Shown: positions 1 through 11,616 of the stretch, in pieces | Numbering within the stretch: the stretch's first letter is position 1 | Layout: every line of letters begins with the position of its first letter | Origin: Siphonodentalium dalli | Taxonomy: Eukaryota > Mollusca > Scaphopoda > Gadilida > Siphonodentaliidae | Assembly (NCBI GenBank): GCA_032622095.1 | Contig: CP136067.1 | Location: 80,688,705-80,752,704 of the forward strand | Length of the DNA stretch: 64,000 nt | Reading direction: 5' to 3' | Notes under the pieces: model-generated | What the model saw: only the letters and a program-made list of their open reading frames with translations | Told to the model about the DNA's origin: nothing | Database searches by the model: none | Program-made: the position numbers and the translations under genes

Positions 1-1214
1 ATACACAAAACAATATAGTCACATTGTGAAACTGGTGATCAATTTTCATTTGACTCAACATAATTATGCAACAGATTGCAGGCTGCATATTAGCAGTGGC
101 ATTACAAACCAGTGTGCACATACTTTTGTCAAGTACTGTATCTAGAAGCATAACTATATCGACTATATTGCATGAATTAGATTACTGATTGTTTCGGTGA
201 ATGTCTCGTCCTCCTATAGTAGCACTTGGTGGCCGTATAGTGATATTACTATCAACGTTCGAGTAAAATAACACAATATTCTCCATAGGGTTCAATGTCA
301 AAACCCTTTTGATCAAAACGGTAGCCAGTGAGAATAGTCTAGTCACATAACCTTTTCCTCAAGCTGGGCCTGAATTTCATAAATAGTATTTTTGAGAAAT
401 TTCAATTCAGATATAATCGTACGCAAAATGGTGCCATTTATCCAAAAATACAAGAATCTCCATAGAGTTCAATGTTAAATGTTGATTGCAACTGTAGCCA
501 GTAAGAACCCACTGATCATATCCAAATTTTCAGATATATCTTTGAGGTTCATTTCTAGCAGTATTTTTGACAACATTTCAAATCGCACCGATCATAATAC
601 GCCAAATTTTACCATCTATCATTTTGGTGAAAACAATGATACGCTCTTTAAATTATGTTGACCCCATTTTAGGCAGACACTCCAAAATTTACGAATGGTG
701 ACAAGTCATCCTGAAAATAGACCTACTAAGCATACCAATCTGTTTTAAGATAGCTTTTAGCAAGCAAAAATGTGATATGACGTAAGAAATCTGACTATTT
801 GTCAAACGTGTCACTAAATATCATTTTGGGGGAGGGATAAGTTTGTGCCCTGTATTCGCGCTGCGTACGCCACAGCGCCATAATATGACAACCATCCAAT
901 AGCAGATATGCCACGGATCACAAAAATATATACATATGGTGACAACAATCGACAAGTTTTTGTTAAATGGAGTTGAAACAGACACATTTAGCTGAATCAG
1001 CGAAAAGAAATACATTCACGATTAGCGAAATATGTCACAGCTCAATTTCTCAAACGTCAATCGATTTTCTGGCAACTTTTTATCATTTTCAATACCGCTC
1101 ACATAACTGCCATCCATATCAAATGACGAAAAAGATTAATTGAATACAGCTTAAGAATCTTAGACTGATGAACATCACAGGAACTAACCCGAAAAATGCA
1201 TAAAAATAAGGTTG
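1..1214. other. No gene seen; diverged tandem duplication inside
   Basis: AT-rich sequence with no ORF I can support. Two diverged tandem copies of a unit of about 185 bp lie at roughly 265-640: the phrase CTCCATAG(G/A)GTTCAATGT recurs, followed by similar text (GTAGCCAGT(G/A)AGAA). The rest holds nothing recognisable. Confidence 0.5.
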
Positions 1215-1222
1215 GGTAGCAT

Positions 1223-2783
1223 CAGGGGGGGGGTCTGCAAAAAAATTGCACATATAGGGCCCAAAAAGATTTTTGCCAAAAAAATATGTTTTTCCTCCAA
1301 AATTTTGGGGACCCACCCCCCGTTTCTCATATTTTTATCAAAATTTCAGAGGTTTTTTTTTAGCCGTTCTTCAATAACTGTGTTAACTGCCTTACTAATT
1401 GGTTAACACAGATCAGAAAAACGAAAAATATACTGTATTTCCATGTGTTTCCTGGTGTTTTCAGTATCTAACAACAATATTAATTAAGCATTGTGTAGCC
1501 TAGGTACACTATATGTCACAAATTGCCCTAGACCCCATTATAGCCTTAATATAACGAGTGTGTTGTGTCTGACAGAGAACACTGGCCAGTGTAAATAGTG
1601 GTAAACAGGTCAGGGGTTCCACAATTATATGTGCATGATCAAAGAACTCTTTAGTCTTATCCAACGGGATGGGGTGGGGAGGGGAATTGATTTTTGGTTA
1701 TGTATACACATAGATATATGGTTATTATACTGCCCGATATTAGTCGGCGGGTATATAGTTGACGTCTCGAGCCGTCTGTCCGTACAAACATTTTGAATTT
1801 TAACTCAAGAGTCAGTTGTCATATTTGATGCCCTATGGCATGGTGACGGACCAGAAATGGGGTACGAATATGCATAATATCGCGGGTTGTGACCACCAAT
1901 GCCTACCAGAGTTATGGGCCCTGTTCGACTTGATGTGGTTTGGTATGGTGATAGACCAGAATGAAGAATTGAATGTCATTTTTCAATGCATCTGAATGCA
2001 TCACATTATTTCAGTTCATCTATTTGTAAGTGATAACAGTATACAATTAGTATTTTAGTTTCGTCTTGTTGAGCAGTAAAGCTCCCAGATGAATTTCGGA
2101 AATTCAATGAGAATAGCGTCACCTTCATTTGGGATTGTCTGAGCAGTAAACAGTAATGTCATTCATCATAACCAATTCAGTTTTATTTGGATAATTGTTG
2201 CAAATTAACATTACTTGCAATCATTCAAGATGAGAAATAACCAGAAGGAATGAATTTGATTACATGCCAGAACAAGACAGTATTTCAGACATTAGAAATT
2301 TATGAGATACCCTTTTCAATTTCATGTTATGCAACAATCAGGTTAATGATATCTACTAGTAGTCATCATTGAGTATTCACCATGTAGTATCCAATTTGTG
2401 ATAAGAGTTTTTTTGTTTTATTACTTTTATTCAGATAATACAACTGGGTAACATATTAATTTTGTTACTAAATATTTCTTCCGTTGATCATAAGTTTCCT
2501 GAACGTTAATACGGTGGTCCACTGTGAAGTGGTCCGGGATACTGTGAAATCCAGAATGTTGCTAAATCTGAGGATAAAGAGTCACTTTAGCTGCCTATAT
2601 AGCCATTTACCAACAAGCATGGTACTAACATGCTTACAAACAACATTACATGGTCAGTACTTGTAAATTGTTTGAAAAAAAAAACATTTTGGAAAAAAAT
2701 TACAAGCACATTTTTTTCCGCCTCTGGACCACCCACCCACCCCGACCCTATATACGGAATTTTTTTGCAGACCCCCCCCCCCT
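1223..2783. mobile_element. Non-autonomous hAT-type element with 8-bp TSD
   Basis: The left end reads CAGGGGGGGGGTCTGC and the right end is its inverse (GCAGACCCCC...CCT), followed inward by related A-rich text and ATATAGGG. GGTAGCAT flanks both sides (1215-1222 and 2784-2791), an exact 8-bp TSD. An 8-bp TSD plus a CAGGG-type terminus is the hAT signature. No transposase is visible in the 1.56 kb interior, so this is probably non-autonomous. The terminal G/C runs make the exact end uncertain by one base. Confidence 0.7.
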
Positions 2784-2791
2784 GGTAGCAT

Positions 2792-3699
2792 GAGGAAAAT
2801 TACCCCCTATATTGACCCCGCAACAAACGGATCCCGAAATTAGAATAGTTGGGCTACATAGATATGGTGGTCGCTGAAATTCCTATTTCAGGTGACACCT
2901 CGGGTAATGAGAGCCCATACTAATATGTTATACAGACATAATATGATGAGGATGCTGGCCCCTATGACCCCTGAATCGAAACAGATTACCATAGTTCATA
3001 TAAAGAAAGTAAGTAGCCCTCAATCAAATGGTTTCACACATTACAATGTTTTACAAGTAGCTTGGAGTCCAAAATTCAATCAACCATGACAATATGAACA
3101 AATGGGAAAATAAGGTTCCTGGAAATATTAACAACATCTACCATCTTGATTTTCAAAACAAGGCATCACCTACAATAGTCATGTAAATTTATCTGCCCGT
3201 TACCTACTGCATAGATAAATCATATTGGCTATAAGCCATTATTTTAATTTCAAATTGAAAGCATGTGTCTGACGGGTTAATATATTTTTCAAAAATCAAT
3301 TAATCAGTCAATACCAAAATCATTAGAAGTGAATAGTGTGCAAAGATAACCATGTATAAGAGATATGAGGAAGAGTCCATGTACATTATAGCAAGAGTCT
3401 CATACTGCCATCAATCAATTTGACAGATAGGATTAAACAATTTGCCAGCCAGTAGGCAGTTTATCTTTACCTTCATCTAACCACCCCTAGAGGTCTGAAC
3501 GATATGTCATCACTCAATTAATAGCATATTTCACTTGGAATGACATCTATTAAACGTACTCTCTTATACTATGGATATTTGATGTTGGTAATTTATTGAT
3601 ATCATTATATTACATGCAACTATTGCAATAAAATCTTATTTAAAAAAAAAATTATTATAAAAGTTAACAAAAAAGTTATAATAACTTTTTTTTTGTTAA
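2792..3699. other. No gene seen
   Basis: AT-rich sequence with no supported coding region. A small inverted A/T tract (AAAGTTAACAAAAAAGTTATAATAACTTTTTTTTTGTTAA) spans about 3660-3700; otherwise nothing recognisable. Confidence 0.4.
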
Positions 3700-3714
3700 A
3701 TTGAGCAAGGAGTT

Positions 3715-3990
3715 AAATCTAAAAAAAATCTAAATTTTTTTTTCTTTCGAAAAAGGGGTCATAACTCCTTTAAAATAAATCGGATCAAACCCATATTCGA
3801 ACTCGATCTGTATTTTGGCCTGAGAAACCCATAAACAAAATATGGTTCCGATCAGGTAGAAAATGTTTGAGTTATCGCATTACACGTAAAGTGTCTACGG
3901 ATGGATGGACAGACAGAGACAGACAAAAGACGAGTGGTCAATCCGGACTTCAACACTATGTGTACCATAATATGGTATGTTACACATAAA
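3715..3990 (+). repeat. Dispersed mollusc-type repeat copy
   Basis: Contains the phrases GGTCATAACTCC, CCCATATTCGAACTCGATCTG and GAGTTATCG, and a GGATGGATGGACAGACAGAG tail. The same phrases recur at 37500-38160, 40250-40380, 40720-40930, 41860-42030 and 46590-46970, so this is a family copy and not unique sequence. Confidence 0.6.
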
Positions 3991-4326
3991 AAATGGCATT
4001 TTGAACTTATTATCTGAACATTTCCCTTCAATTAATAAGATAGATAAGAAAAGATAATATAAATTTTATTTGAAAGTTGGAGGTAAAAAACATTACACAA
4101 ACACAAGCTCTGAAGAGCTGTCGTCCATTTAGTGAAAAAAGAGTCAAAGCCAGCCAATCTGATTACAATTCATGCTCCAAATTTGGGTCACAACAACAAC
4201 TTCACTTCAAACTTGTTCTTGAAACAACTAAATAACAATATCACTATAAAACATACTCTCTGCTTCTCTCCTGTAACACATTTATTTTAATTCACTAAGA
4301 ACAAAAATATATTTTAATAGCTGAAG

Positions 4327-4640
4327 TTAAAGATGCATAATCCCAATTAACGCTCCTAAATTACTATTTCTTTGGCTTCGGGTCTCGAAAAATATTGTGG
4401 ATGAAGATGGATAACTCTAAAATCAAGTGGTAATATGGCCAAATTTTGTGATACTAAAGTGATAATACGGCCATATTTCGTTGAACAAAATGTTGATAAA
4501 TAACCCGTTTTGGGAAATTTGATACCATAGTTGACAGTGGTTAGTATTATTTTGTTGCAATTAATCGATTCTGATAACTAAAGCATATTTTGAAGAAATG
4601 TTGTTGTTGTTGTTGTATCTTGATGATATGATAATATTCT
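4327..4640 (-). repeat. Partial copy of a TTAA MITE, inverted
   Basis: Matches the reverse complement of the element at 34994-35446 over much of its length (shared GATACCATAGTTGACAGTGG, GTTGCAATTAATCGATTC and a TTG repeat at 4598-4616). Only one terminus (AAGTTAAAG) is seen here, so the copy is truncated or decayed. Confidence 0.55.
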
Positions 4641-4900
4641 AAACACTGCATAGGGATTTGTTCACTGATGAAGAATGTTTGACCATGAAGACTACAGAAA
4701 CAATAACAGAAGATGTAAGATCAGATTGTTTGGCTTCGATGAACAGATAACATGAACACAAGTCTGGCAATAAAGAGACAGCTTCCATTTGAATGTCAGA
4801 TTAGTCAAAACTAGTGTCACACTTGGTTTTAAACTCATTCAAATTAGATGTTATTGGGCTAAGTCTATTTTAGTAGGGTAATTAATTGATTGATTGGGGT

Positions 4901-5538
4901 TTAACCCATTGAGTGCCAGGTCGATTTTTGTATCAACACATATACCCTGTGCCAATGCATTCTCTTATATATGCGAGTCGACCATAGGTCGCCTCGCATA
5001 TATAAGAGAATGCATTGGCCTAACAATTTTTTTTTTTTTTTTTTTTTTTTTACAATTTTAATAATTTATTCTTGTATTCTTTAACCCTTTACCCAACAGA
5101 AGGGCCCTGTGCCAATGCATTCTCTTATATATGCGAGTCGACCATAGGTCGCCTCGCATATATAAGAGAATGCATTGGCTTAACACATTAAAAATTATAA
5201 AATTGTTAAAGAATGTAAGAATAAATGGTAAAAAGTGTTAAAAAAAGATTTTTTTTAGGCCAATGCATTCTCTTATATATGCGAGGCGACCTATGGTCGA
5301 CTCGCATATATAAGAGAATGCATTGGCACAGGGCTAACTGTAACTATCACAATGTGGTCAAGGAGCCGGTTCCAATGATATCCATATTTGTATGGTTCTA
5401 TTGAGACAGACCGAAGATATTTTAGGCTGTTGAAGCTTAATTTGGCCGGTTTTGGCCGGTTTGTTGGGTAAAGGGTTAACAGACTTATTTTGTAGGTTTA
5501 GGGCCGATGAGATCGGCCCCTGGCACTCAAAGAGTTAA
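4901..5538. mobile_element. TTAA-bounded outer element with hairpin and nested insert
   Basis: Bounded by TTAA (4901-4904 and 5535-5538). The left terminus reads CCCATTGAGTGCC and the right end inverts to CTCTTTGAGTGCC. It holds one long hairpin (about 4948-5018), a run of about 30 T, and the separate TTAA element at 5081-5479. Related termini (CAGTGCCAAGTC) occur in the palindrome at 50384-50490. TTAA target use and a CCC(T/A)TT start resemble piggyBac-type MITEs; no transposase is present. Confidence 0.65.
5081..5479. mobile_element. 399-bp TTAA MITE with two long hairpins
   Basis: TTAA on both sides and inverted termini CCCTTTACCCAACA / TGTTGGGTAAAGGG. Inside are two hairpins of about 75 bp each (about 5110-5180 and 5259-5334) with arms beginning GCCAATGCATTCTCTTATAT, then a shared 3' part (GGTTTTGGCCGGTTTGTTGG). 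It is nearly identical to 15991-16390, implying recent spread. CCCTTT next to TTAA suggests piggyBac-like mobilisation. Confidence 0.75.
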
Positions 5539-5539
5539 C

Positions 5540-5760
5540 CCATTGACAAGTAGTTCACATTGGAAATGTTAAGATAATATGTTCAACAAAATCATCCTGC
5601 ACTTGAATAATCTTATTGTCGTGTCTATTGTCTGCTTATATTTCCTGATCTACACTCCAGATGAACAATAGACCATTCCAATATATACTTTTATAACTTG
5701 GTGGGAGAATCCATTTAGTTAAGAAAGTGTCAACATCATTTCATCAACTGGGCCAAATCC
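5540..5760. repeat. Fragment of 'D' family MITE
   Basis: Shares phrases with 34487-34983, 49568-49810 and 52220-52462: AATAGACCATTCCAATATATACTTTTATAACT, then GGGAGAATCCATTTAGT. In those copies the same text sits beside AACCCTTTCTATAC termini. Decayed copy. Confidence 0.5.
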
Positions 5761-6072
5761 GATGCTTAATTGTATGAGTGCTTATCATGCGAGCATTGTT
5801 ATATTATTCTTGCTATAGCTAAAAATATTACTTCTCTGACAAATTTCTTAACCCTTTGAACCCGTAACACCGATATTTAGGTGCAAACGAACCGTGACTA
5901 TATCCCGTAACACCGATATTTCGGTGCAGCGACGACATGATTCGGTAGCAAATTTACATATAGTATAACGAGCGTCAGACCCACTGATTTATATTTAAAT
6001 TGCTCCCACATATGTCAGCGGCGCCCATGGTGCGTATGGAATTGTTGACCGCTAGTATCGGGTAGAAATATA

Positions 6073-6084
6073 TGCGCATGCGCA
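6073..6084. promoter_or_regulatory. NRF1-type palindrome TGCGCATGCGCA
   Basis: Exact match to the NRF1 consensus YGCGCAYGCGCR, lying inside a TTAA element. Activity is inference; a 12-bp match can occur by chance, but a second perfect match lies 200 bp away in the diverged tandem unit. Confidence 0.35.
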
Positions 6085-6285
6085 TAGCATATAATCTACA
6101 AAAACATACGATATTTTAAGCGAACTGTGCCGCTATATTTACGGCATATAATTTCGTGTTCCCCGTGTGTGTACAGAACAGTCATAATTTAAACACACAA
6201 TTTCAGTTTAAATTACCCTCGCGTATATTAACCAGTGTTCTGCTACATATGGGGAAGGGTCTATCGCATATGAAGTTGATTTATT

Positions 6286-6297
6286 CGCGCATGCGCA
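6286..6297. promoter_or_regulatory. NRF1-type site CGCGCATGCGCA
   Basis: Second exact match to YGCGCAYGCGCR in the same TTAA element. A one-mismatch relative (CACGCATGCGCA) is at 15854-15865 in another element. Confidence 0.35.
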
Positions 6298-7204
6298 GAC
6301 TAGCGCAATGACAAATAAATGGTTTATAACGTACTTATACACGACATACCCACTAATATATATATATTTAAATTGGCCTATTGAAGTCAGCGCTGGCAAA
6401 GGTGTCTATATGGATTGGCTGCCCGCTAGAAACGGCTAGGAAAATATGCGCATGGGCGCAGGCTATAATTCATTTTAAAAAATGCGTTTAAGTGAAATGT
6501 GGCGCTATATATGACATTTTGTTGCATGTTTCACATGTTAGTACAGTAGACACAATCTAGACAGCTTACTTGAACAATGGGGCCACGATATGTTACGGGA
6601 AATTACGTTGTTTCTGGTCTCTGTAATATCAGTCTCTGTTGTGCCACATGCAGCAAAAAGTCTATTGCATATCAAATTGACTTACTCGCGCATGGTCAGG
6701 TATATCTTAATTTCACATTAGCATATTGGTTGCATCGAAACACAATTCGCTGATGTATAAACGTTATAAGCTAGAATTCGTTTATCCTGCAAATGTCGGG
6801 TAGTTGCCTAACTTTCCTAGTAACCGTTTCTAAGGCGAGATCGGGTGGCAAAGTCTCCCGATCTTACAATAATCAGTGGTCCGTGCATGCATAGGCCTAT
6901 ATATCATGCCTGCACAGTTTCAGGTAGGTGTCCACTTTCAACATAACCAACACCATCCGACTAGACACTGTCTAAATTAAGGCAAAACATACCACTGAGT
7001 GGTTAGTGCAATTATGTCATTCGAGCAGTTGTGGTATTTGCTTAGCAACCGTTGCTACCCTTAAATGGGATATTTGGTTCACTATTCTGGTCGGGTATAT
7101 CTCAAATTTCACGTTAGGGTAGTACCTGCATCAAAAAACCCAATCACTGAGGTTGAATTACGACGCTATAAGCTATATTTACATTTTCCAGTCAATTCCG
7201 GGTA

Positions 7205-7217
7205 GTTGCCTAGCAAC
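7205..7217. promoter_or_regulatory. RFX X-box-like palindrome GTTGCCTAGCAAC
   Basis: Perfect palindromic match to the RFX X-box form (GTNRCC-RGYAAC) within the TTAA element 5848-7430. Related text (GCAACGGTTGCTAGGCAAA) occurs near 14850 and 15200 in another TTAA element. A regulatory role is only inferred. Confidence 0.35.
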
Positions 7218-7527
7218 CGTTACCAATGAGTTGCCGCGAGGCAAAGTCTCGCGATCTTATAATGATCGCTGATCCATGGGGGACAAACCTGTAAAGTTTC
7301 AGACCGGTGTCGCAATTTGAACACAATCAACACCATGCTACTAGACACTGTCTAATTTAAGCGGACATACCACTGGTAGCCCCGGGTCAGGGTGTCGATC
7401 ACTGTGGGGCGCCAGGGTTCAAAGGGTTAATGTTCTATCTGATAAATAAATTCGGCAACAAATAAACCATTAATAAATACCATGACTAGTACTCAATGAT
7501 GAGTTAACATTGTGTTAGTTACTTTTC

Positions 7528-7735
7528 CCCTTCTGTTCAATTTCTATATCCCATATTTTGCAGAAGATAAAATGCATAATCAAGAGACCTCATTCTGCTT
7601 AGGCCTCAACCGCTGTGGTAGACCTAGGGTAAGATTGAAGTTCCCCAGTTCAATTTGGTGATGTTCACCTATTTGTTACCTCGATTATGCAATTTATCTT
7701 CTGCAAATTAGAGGATATAGAAACTCAACAGAAGG
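7528..7735. repeat. Imperfect inverted repeat (hairpin)
   Basis: The left arm (CCTTCTGTTCAATTTCTATA, then TTTGCAGAAGATAAAATGCA) is inverted at about 7680-7735. Loop about 90 bp. Foldback-type MITE or relic. Confidence 0.55.
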
Positions 7736-7789
7736 AAAAAATTAGCTAAAAGCAATGTTAAATTGAGACTATAGATACTTCCCAGAAGA

Positions 7790-7935
7790 TGAGGCCTAAG
7801 CAGAATGAGGTACGCAGAGGGTGAATTTGGTGACACTAGCCCACTGTGAGGGGTAACATCACTAAATTCACCCTCTGGGGACATCATTCTGCAATTGTCA
7901 GACACACTAAGTTCAGACTTGGAGACTGTTTGTTG
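7790..7935. repeat. Hairpin MITE related to 50721-50873
   Basis: Inverted arms carrying GCAGAATGAGGT, CAGAGGGTGAATTTGGTGA and their complements around a short loop (CCACTGTGAGGGG). The same hairpin occurs, better preserved, at 50721-50873. Confidence 0.6.
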
Positions 7936-8018
7936 AACTTTACTGAACATTCCCTCTAAAATGACTGAATAGGATTCCTACGTCTTCTGCATCTGTATTT
8001 TCATTACACCACTCCAAA

Positions 8019-8257
8019 TTAAAGGCCCATTTAAATTCTTGAGTCGCCGATTCTTGTTTTTTTTTATAGTGCCTTGATATACGGTTTTAATATCAATCTA
8101 TGACATAAAATATGATTAAGTTACTATAATTCATCACCATTTGGATCATCTGTGTCTCAGAAGGTGCCCATAGAGTAATAGAAAATAGCTGAAATAATAT
8201 AAACATTTCCCCTGTTTCGCTTCCAGAATGCAACAGAATTCAAAAGTGGGCTTTTAA
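8019..8257. mobile_element. 239-bp TTAA MITE (AGGCCCA family)
   Basis: TTAA at both ends, with termini AAGGCCCATTT and, inverted, AAAGCCCACTTTT. The interior matches the reverse complement of the right half of 9106-9563 (shared GTGTCTCAGA, TGCCCA, CAGAATGCAACAGAATTC), so the two are the same family in opposite orientation. Confidence 0.65.
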
Positions 8258-8289
8258 TAATACACAATTCGAATGTATAGTGTTATATA

Positions 8290-8410
8290 ACTGAATTTGA
8301 TAGGATCACATCAGTTGCAGATTGCTGACTCTGTGCCATACTAAGCGTATGTCATGTTACGTGATGGCTTTGTATGGCAGAGTCATCAATCTGCACCTGA
8401 TGATCCTATC
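8290..8410. repeat. Inverted repeat
   Basis: Arms GATAGGATCACATCAGTTGC and its near complement (GCACCTGATGATCCTATC) flank a 30-40 bp loop; ATTGCTGACTCTGTGCCATAC pairs with GTATGGCAGAGTCATCAAT. Confidence 0.6.
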
Positions 8411-9105
8411 GAAACATTTTGTCATTTTTTCAACTTGTTGGCAGGCAATTTCCAAAAATGTCTGAATTCTAATTTTGGCATAAAATAAAAAAACTTTTTG
8501 GGGGTATGTTCTCAAACTTTTAAAAATTCAATCAAAGGATTCAGCTTCCACATCAAAATTTATGTCATGAGAATGAGGAGCAATTTGTCTGTGATAAATT
8601 GGGATCTGGTCATTATTATATTTAGCTTCTTCTTTAATATGACTAGCAGATATCATCCCCTTTCTCTTTGTCATCCATACACATATGTACCACCTTCATT
8701 ATGTGGGAAAATTAAATGACATAATTATAGGTGTAATAGATATTATTTCTTTCACTATACCTAAGTTGACAAACAAAGGTTTTATAGTCCGTCAGCCAGT
8801 CCTCCATTCTGAATTGTCATTCCGGAGGGCTAGGTGTGATTTTCGCTGACCCTGTTAGATGTGTCATCTGGTCAGACACCCGCTTACCTATAATGGTTAA
8901 CCCATAAAACTAAACAGTCATTAAGAGACGACAAAATGGATTTTAATACATTTGGTTGGTTATTAAAATGTTTTATTTTCTTTTTTTTATCTTTTTAAGC
9001 ACCAAGAACTGTTAGAATTAATTATTTCCCAAAACAAGCGAATCACCTAAATAGCTCATTGGTTTTGCTCTATGGATGGAAGCTTCATGTGTGTATAATG
9101 TTGAG

Positions 9106-9563
9106 TTAAAGGCCCACTTAATTTTCGAACCCCCCAGATTACTTTATATAAAATATATGCCATATTATATACCATTTGAAAGAGGAAGCTCCAAAACATT
9201 GTAATATCAACTTATCCGGTGTAATAAACTGTGGACATGTTGTTTTTGTTGAGTTTTGTCATCAAGATTGAAGTAAAAATCAGTATTATTTTCAATGCAG
9301 GGGGAATAACTATATATTAAAGATAGAGTTCTTCCCCTTCCATTGAAAAAGTTTGAATTCTGTTGCATTCTGGGTGTCAGAGGGGGGTAGTGTTCAGCAG
9401 TTTTCTATTTCTCTGTGGGCATCTTCTGAGACACAGATGTTTCAAATAGTGATGAATTATAGTATTTTAATCATATTTTATGGCATAGATTGTTATTAAA
9501 ACCGTATATCAAGTCACTATAATTTTTTTTTATCGGAGACTCGAAAATTAAGTGGGCCTTTAA
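9106..9563. mobile_element. 458-bp TTAA MITE with perfect 23-bp inverted ends
   Basis: TTAA AGGCCCACTTAATTTTCGA at the left and the exact inverse at the right (ends at 9563). No ORF. Perfect termini indicate a recent copy; the relative at 8019-8257 is shorter and diverged. Confidence 0.75.
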
Positions 9564-9776
9564 ATTGACATCATACCCCAATATTTTACAATAAAAAATA
9601 AAACAGCCACAAAATGTTTATATGCAGCCTGGTCCACTCAAAAGTGAGCAATCAACTAGAAATAGATCACAGAGTTAAACACATGGTGGTCAGCTGGTGA
9701 TTTGGTTATAGACCTGGTATCATCAGTGATACTGAAGCAGGATATTTGTGGCATTCTTCCAGTGAACAAAATGACA

Positions 9777-10726
9777 TTAACCCTTTCATGTCGGGAGCTG
9801 CGCTGATGCAGCTCTAAAGATCCTGTGCCAGTGCATTCACTTATGTATGCGAGTCTCCCATACGGAGCCTTGGATATATATAATAGAATGCACAGACTTA
9901 CAAGGTCAAGGTTTATATTGTTAGGCCAATGTGTTTTCTTATATATGTGAGGCTCCCTATGGGGGACTCACATATATAAGAGAATGCATTGGCACAGGGT
10001 TTTTGCAAAATTTCAGGAAGCTCCAGGGTTAAACCTTAACAGGCAAAGCAATTTTTTATTGGCGCTGAATTCTGTTTGTTTCCCACCTGGGCTGAATTTG
10101 TCAAGTTCACATGTTTCCGATGATAACTGTACCTGGGATCTCAAAAAGTTGATTTCGGTACCCAGGTTCTCCCAAATCGGTACCTAAATACAAGTAGATA
10201 TTAAAAGGTTTTTTTATGGATTGAGATTTCCCCCAGCGGCAATAGGGGTGGGTACCATTCCCCCAACTCCTAGTGGAAACCCTGATGAAGCATAGAGGAT
10301 ATGGATCGAGATTTCAGAATTTCCTCGATATTTGTATGGTCGCAATGAACTATACTATGTATTCGCTGACAAATGATACTATCTTGTGATCATTATGAGC
10401 CAAACAGTAGAAATTTTTATTAAAATGTATGGTGTAATGCACTCATCAAATTATTCAACACATGATGGGACAATATTTCTAAATGCAGGCTTTGATATTG
10501 TCTGTGATGTTACCATATTGTGACAATTTATATCAATGAAAAAATAATACCTCTTTTGATATTCGTGAACAGTGAATGATGAAATTATAAAATGCATGAC
10601 ATGAAATTTCACGAAAAATTCTTATTTTTTGTTTTATAGCGGGACAAATTATTTTCGGCAGGCCTCTGGCAGTTTGGTCTGGAAACAACATGGGTGGCTA
10701 TGGCCGGTAAGGTCAGGAAAGGGTTA
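9777..10726. mobile_element. TTAA-type element with double hairpin ('B' family)
   Basis: Left TTAACCCTTTCATG; right end inverts to CTAACCCTTTCCTG. Near the left are two hairpins, the second well preserved (about 9932-9994, arms ending in GAATGCATTGGCACAGGG). The phrase GGGAGCTG(C/T)GCTG after the terminus and CAGGAAGCTCC after the hairpins recur at 36829-37096 and 49803-50062. The right boundary is uncertain. Confidence 0.5.
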
Positions 10727-11333
10727 GTTGTCTCTTTGGTAGAGTTCACGTGTCGACTGGGTGAGATTTGGAGATCCTGGGTACTCTAATCATCGTTTTG
10801 AGATACCAAACTCAACATTATGTAGATCCTGGGTGCCGTGGCGAACTTGACCAAATAAGCCCCACGTTAGTTTTATGATATTCACCAGCTGGGTTTATAT
10901 ATAGCAGAGGTGGTTTATACCTGGCGAGGCTCACAGCTGTATGTATTTATCGATCAGATAGATATCACAGCATTATAGGATTATCCAATCAAGACAATCT
11001 GAATGAGGCGATCATAGATTGACCACTATTTTTGATAGCCGGTTACATAAAATCTTTTGCATAGCAGTAAATGCTTTCTTCATTTCAATTACGAACACTG
11101 TGAGAAAGGTTGCGGAAGGAATAAAACCACCGACGAAAGGAGCATGCAATTTTGTGTACTAACGTCCACATTCTGGAAAATAATGAGACGGGAAGTATCT
11201 ACCAATCCAATAATACAAGAAAAGATAGATTCAGTTTGAGTCGGCTATATGTGAGAAACATGCAGATTTTTATCTATTTTCTACCTATTTATCTTTTGAC
11301 AAATGGCAAATCTGATAGATTGAGTCAATCATA

Positions 11334-11609
11334 TTGATAATAGGGTGTGCTGTAAACACTAGCGAAGATAGCTTGTGCATTGAGCCGCTACAAATAAATT
11401 ACCCTGGTTATAAAATAAACGCAGCTGGTGAATATGAGCCCTCGTATCGTGGGGTGATATGGACCTTATTTTGTATGAGCTTTCCGGTTGATTTTGACCA
11501 ACATCGTCCTTTTATTCCTGAATGGTTTTTCAATTTAGTGCTAAAACAATATATTGGAGTGGGCTATGTTTCTTATGCTGGAATTCTCAGTAATATCTGC
11601 AGGTGTTAG
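11334..11609 (+). CDS. Unrecognised 91-codon ORF, weak
   Basis: Open frame of 91 codons with a mixed residue composition rich in aromatics (Trp, Phe, Tyr). I recognise no domain, signal peptide or membrane segment. No splice structure or promoter supports it, and it lies among MITE sequence. It may be chance; listed only because no other explanation covers this stretch. Confidence 0.12.
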   Translation: MIIGCAVNTSEDSLCIEPLQINYPGYKINAAGEYEPSYRGVIWTLFCMSFPVDFDQHRPFIPEWFFNLVLKQYIGVGYVSYAGILSNICRC

Positions 11610-11616
11610 GTAAACC

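Larger units (their letters stand above)
5848..7430. mobile_element. 1.58-kb TTAA element with internal tandem duplications
   Basis: Exact TTAA at both ends with inverted termini CCCTTTGAACCC and GGGTTCAAAGGG. The interior carries two diverged tandem duplications: one around 5965-6550 (units start near TAACG..., share CCCACT..TATATTTAAATTG) and one around 6780-7380 (units share GGGTAGTTGCCTA, CAAAGTCTC, CTAGACACTGTCTAA). The motif CCCGTAACACCGATATTT also occurs twice near the left end. No coding sequence is seen. Confidence 0.75.

Noticed and set aside
4940-5340. CRISPR-like repeat array
   Set aside because: The repeats are long self-complementary hairpins in a TTAA element in a eukaryotic genome, with no regular spacers.
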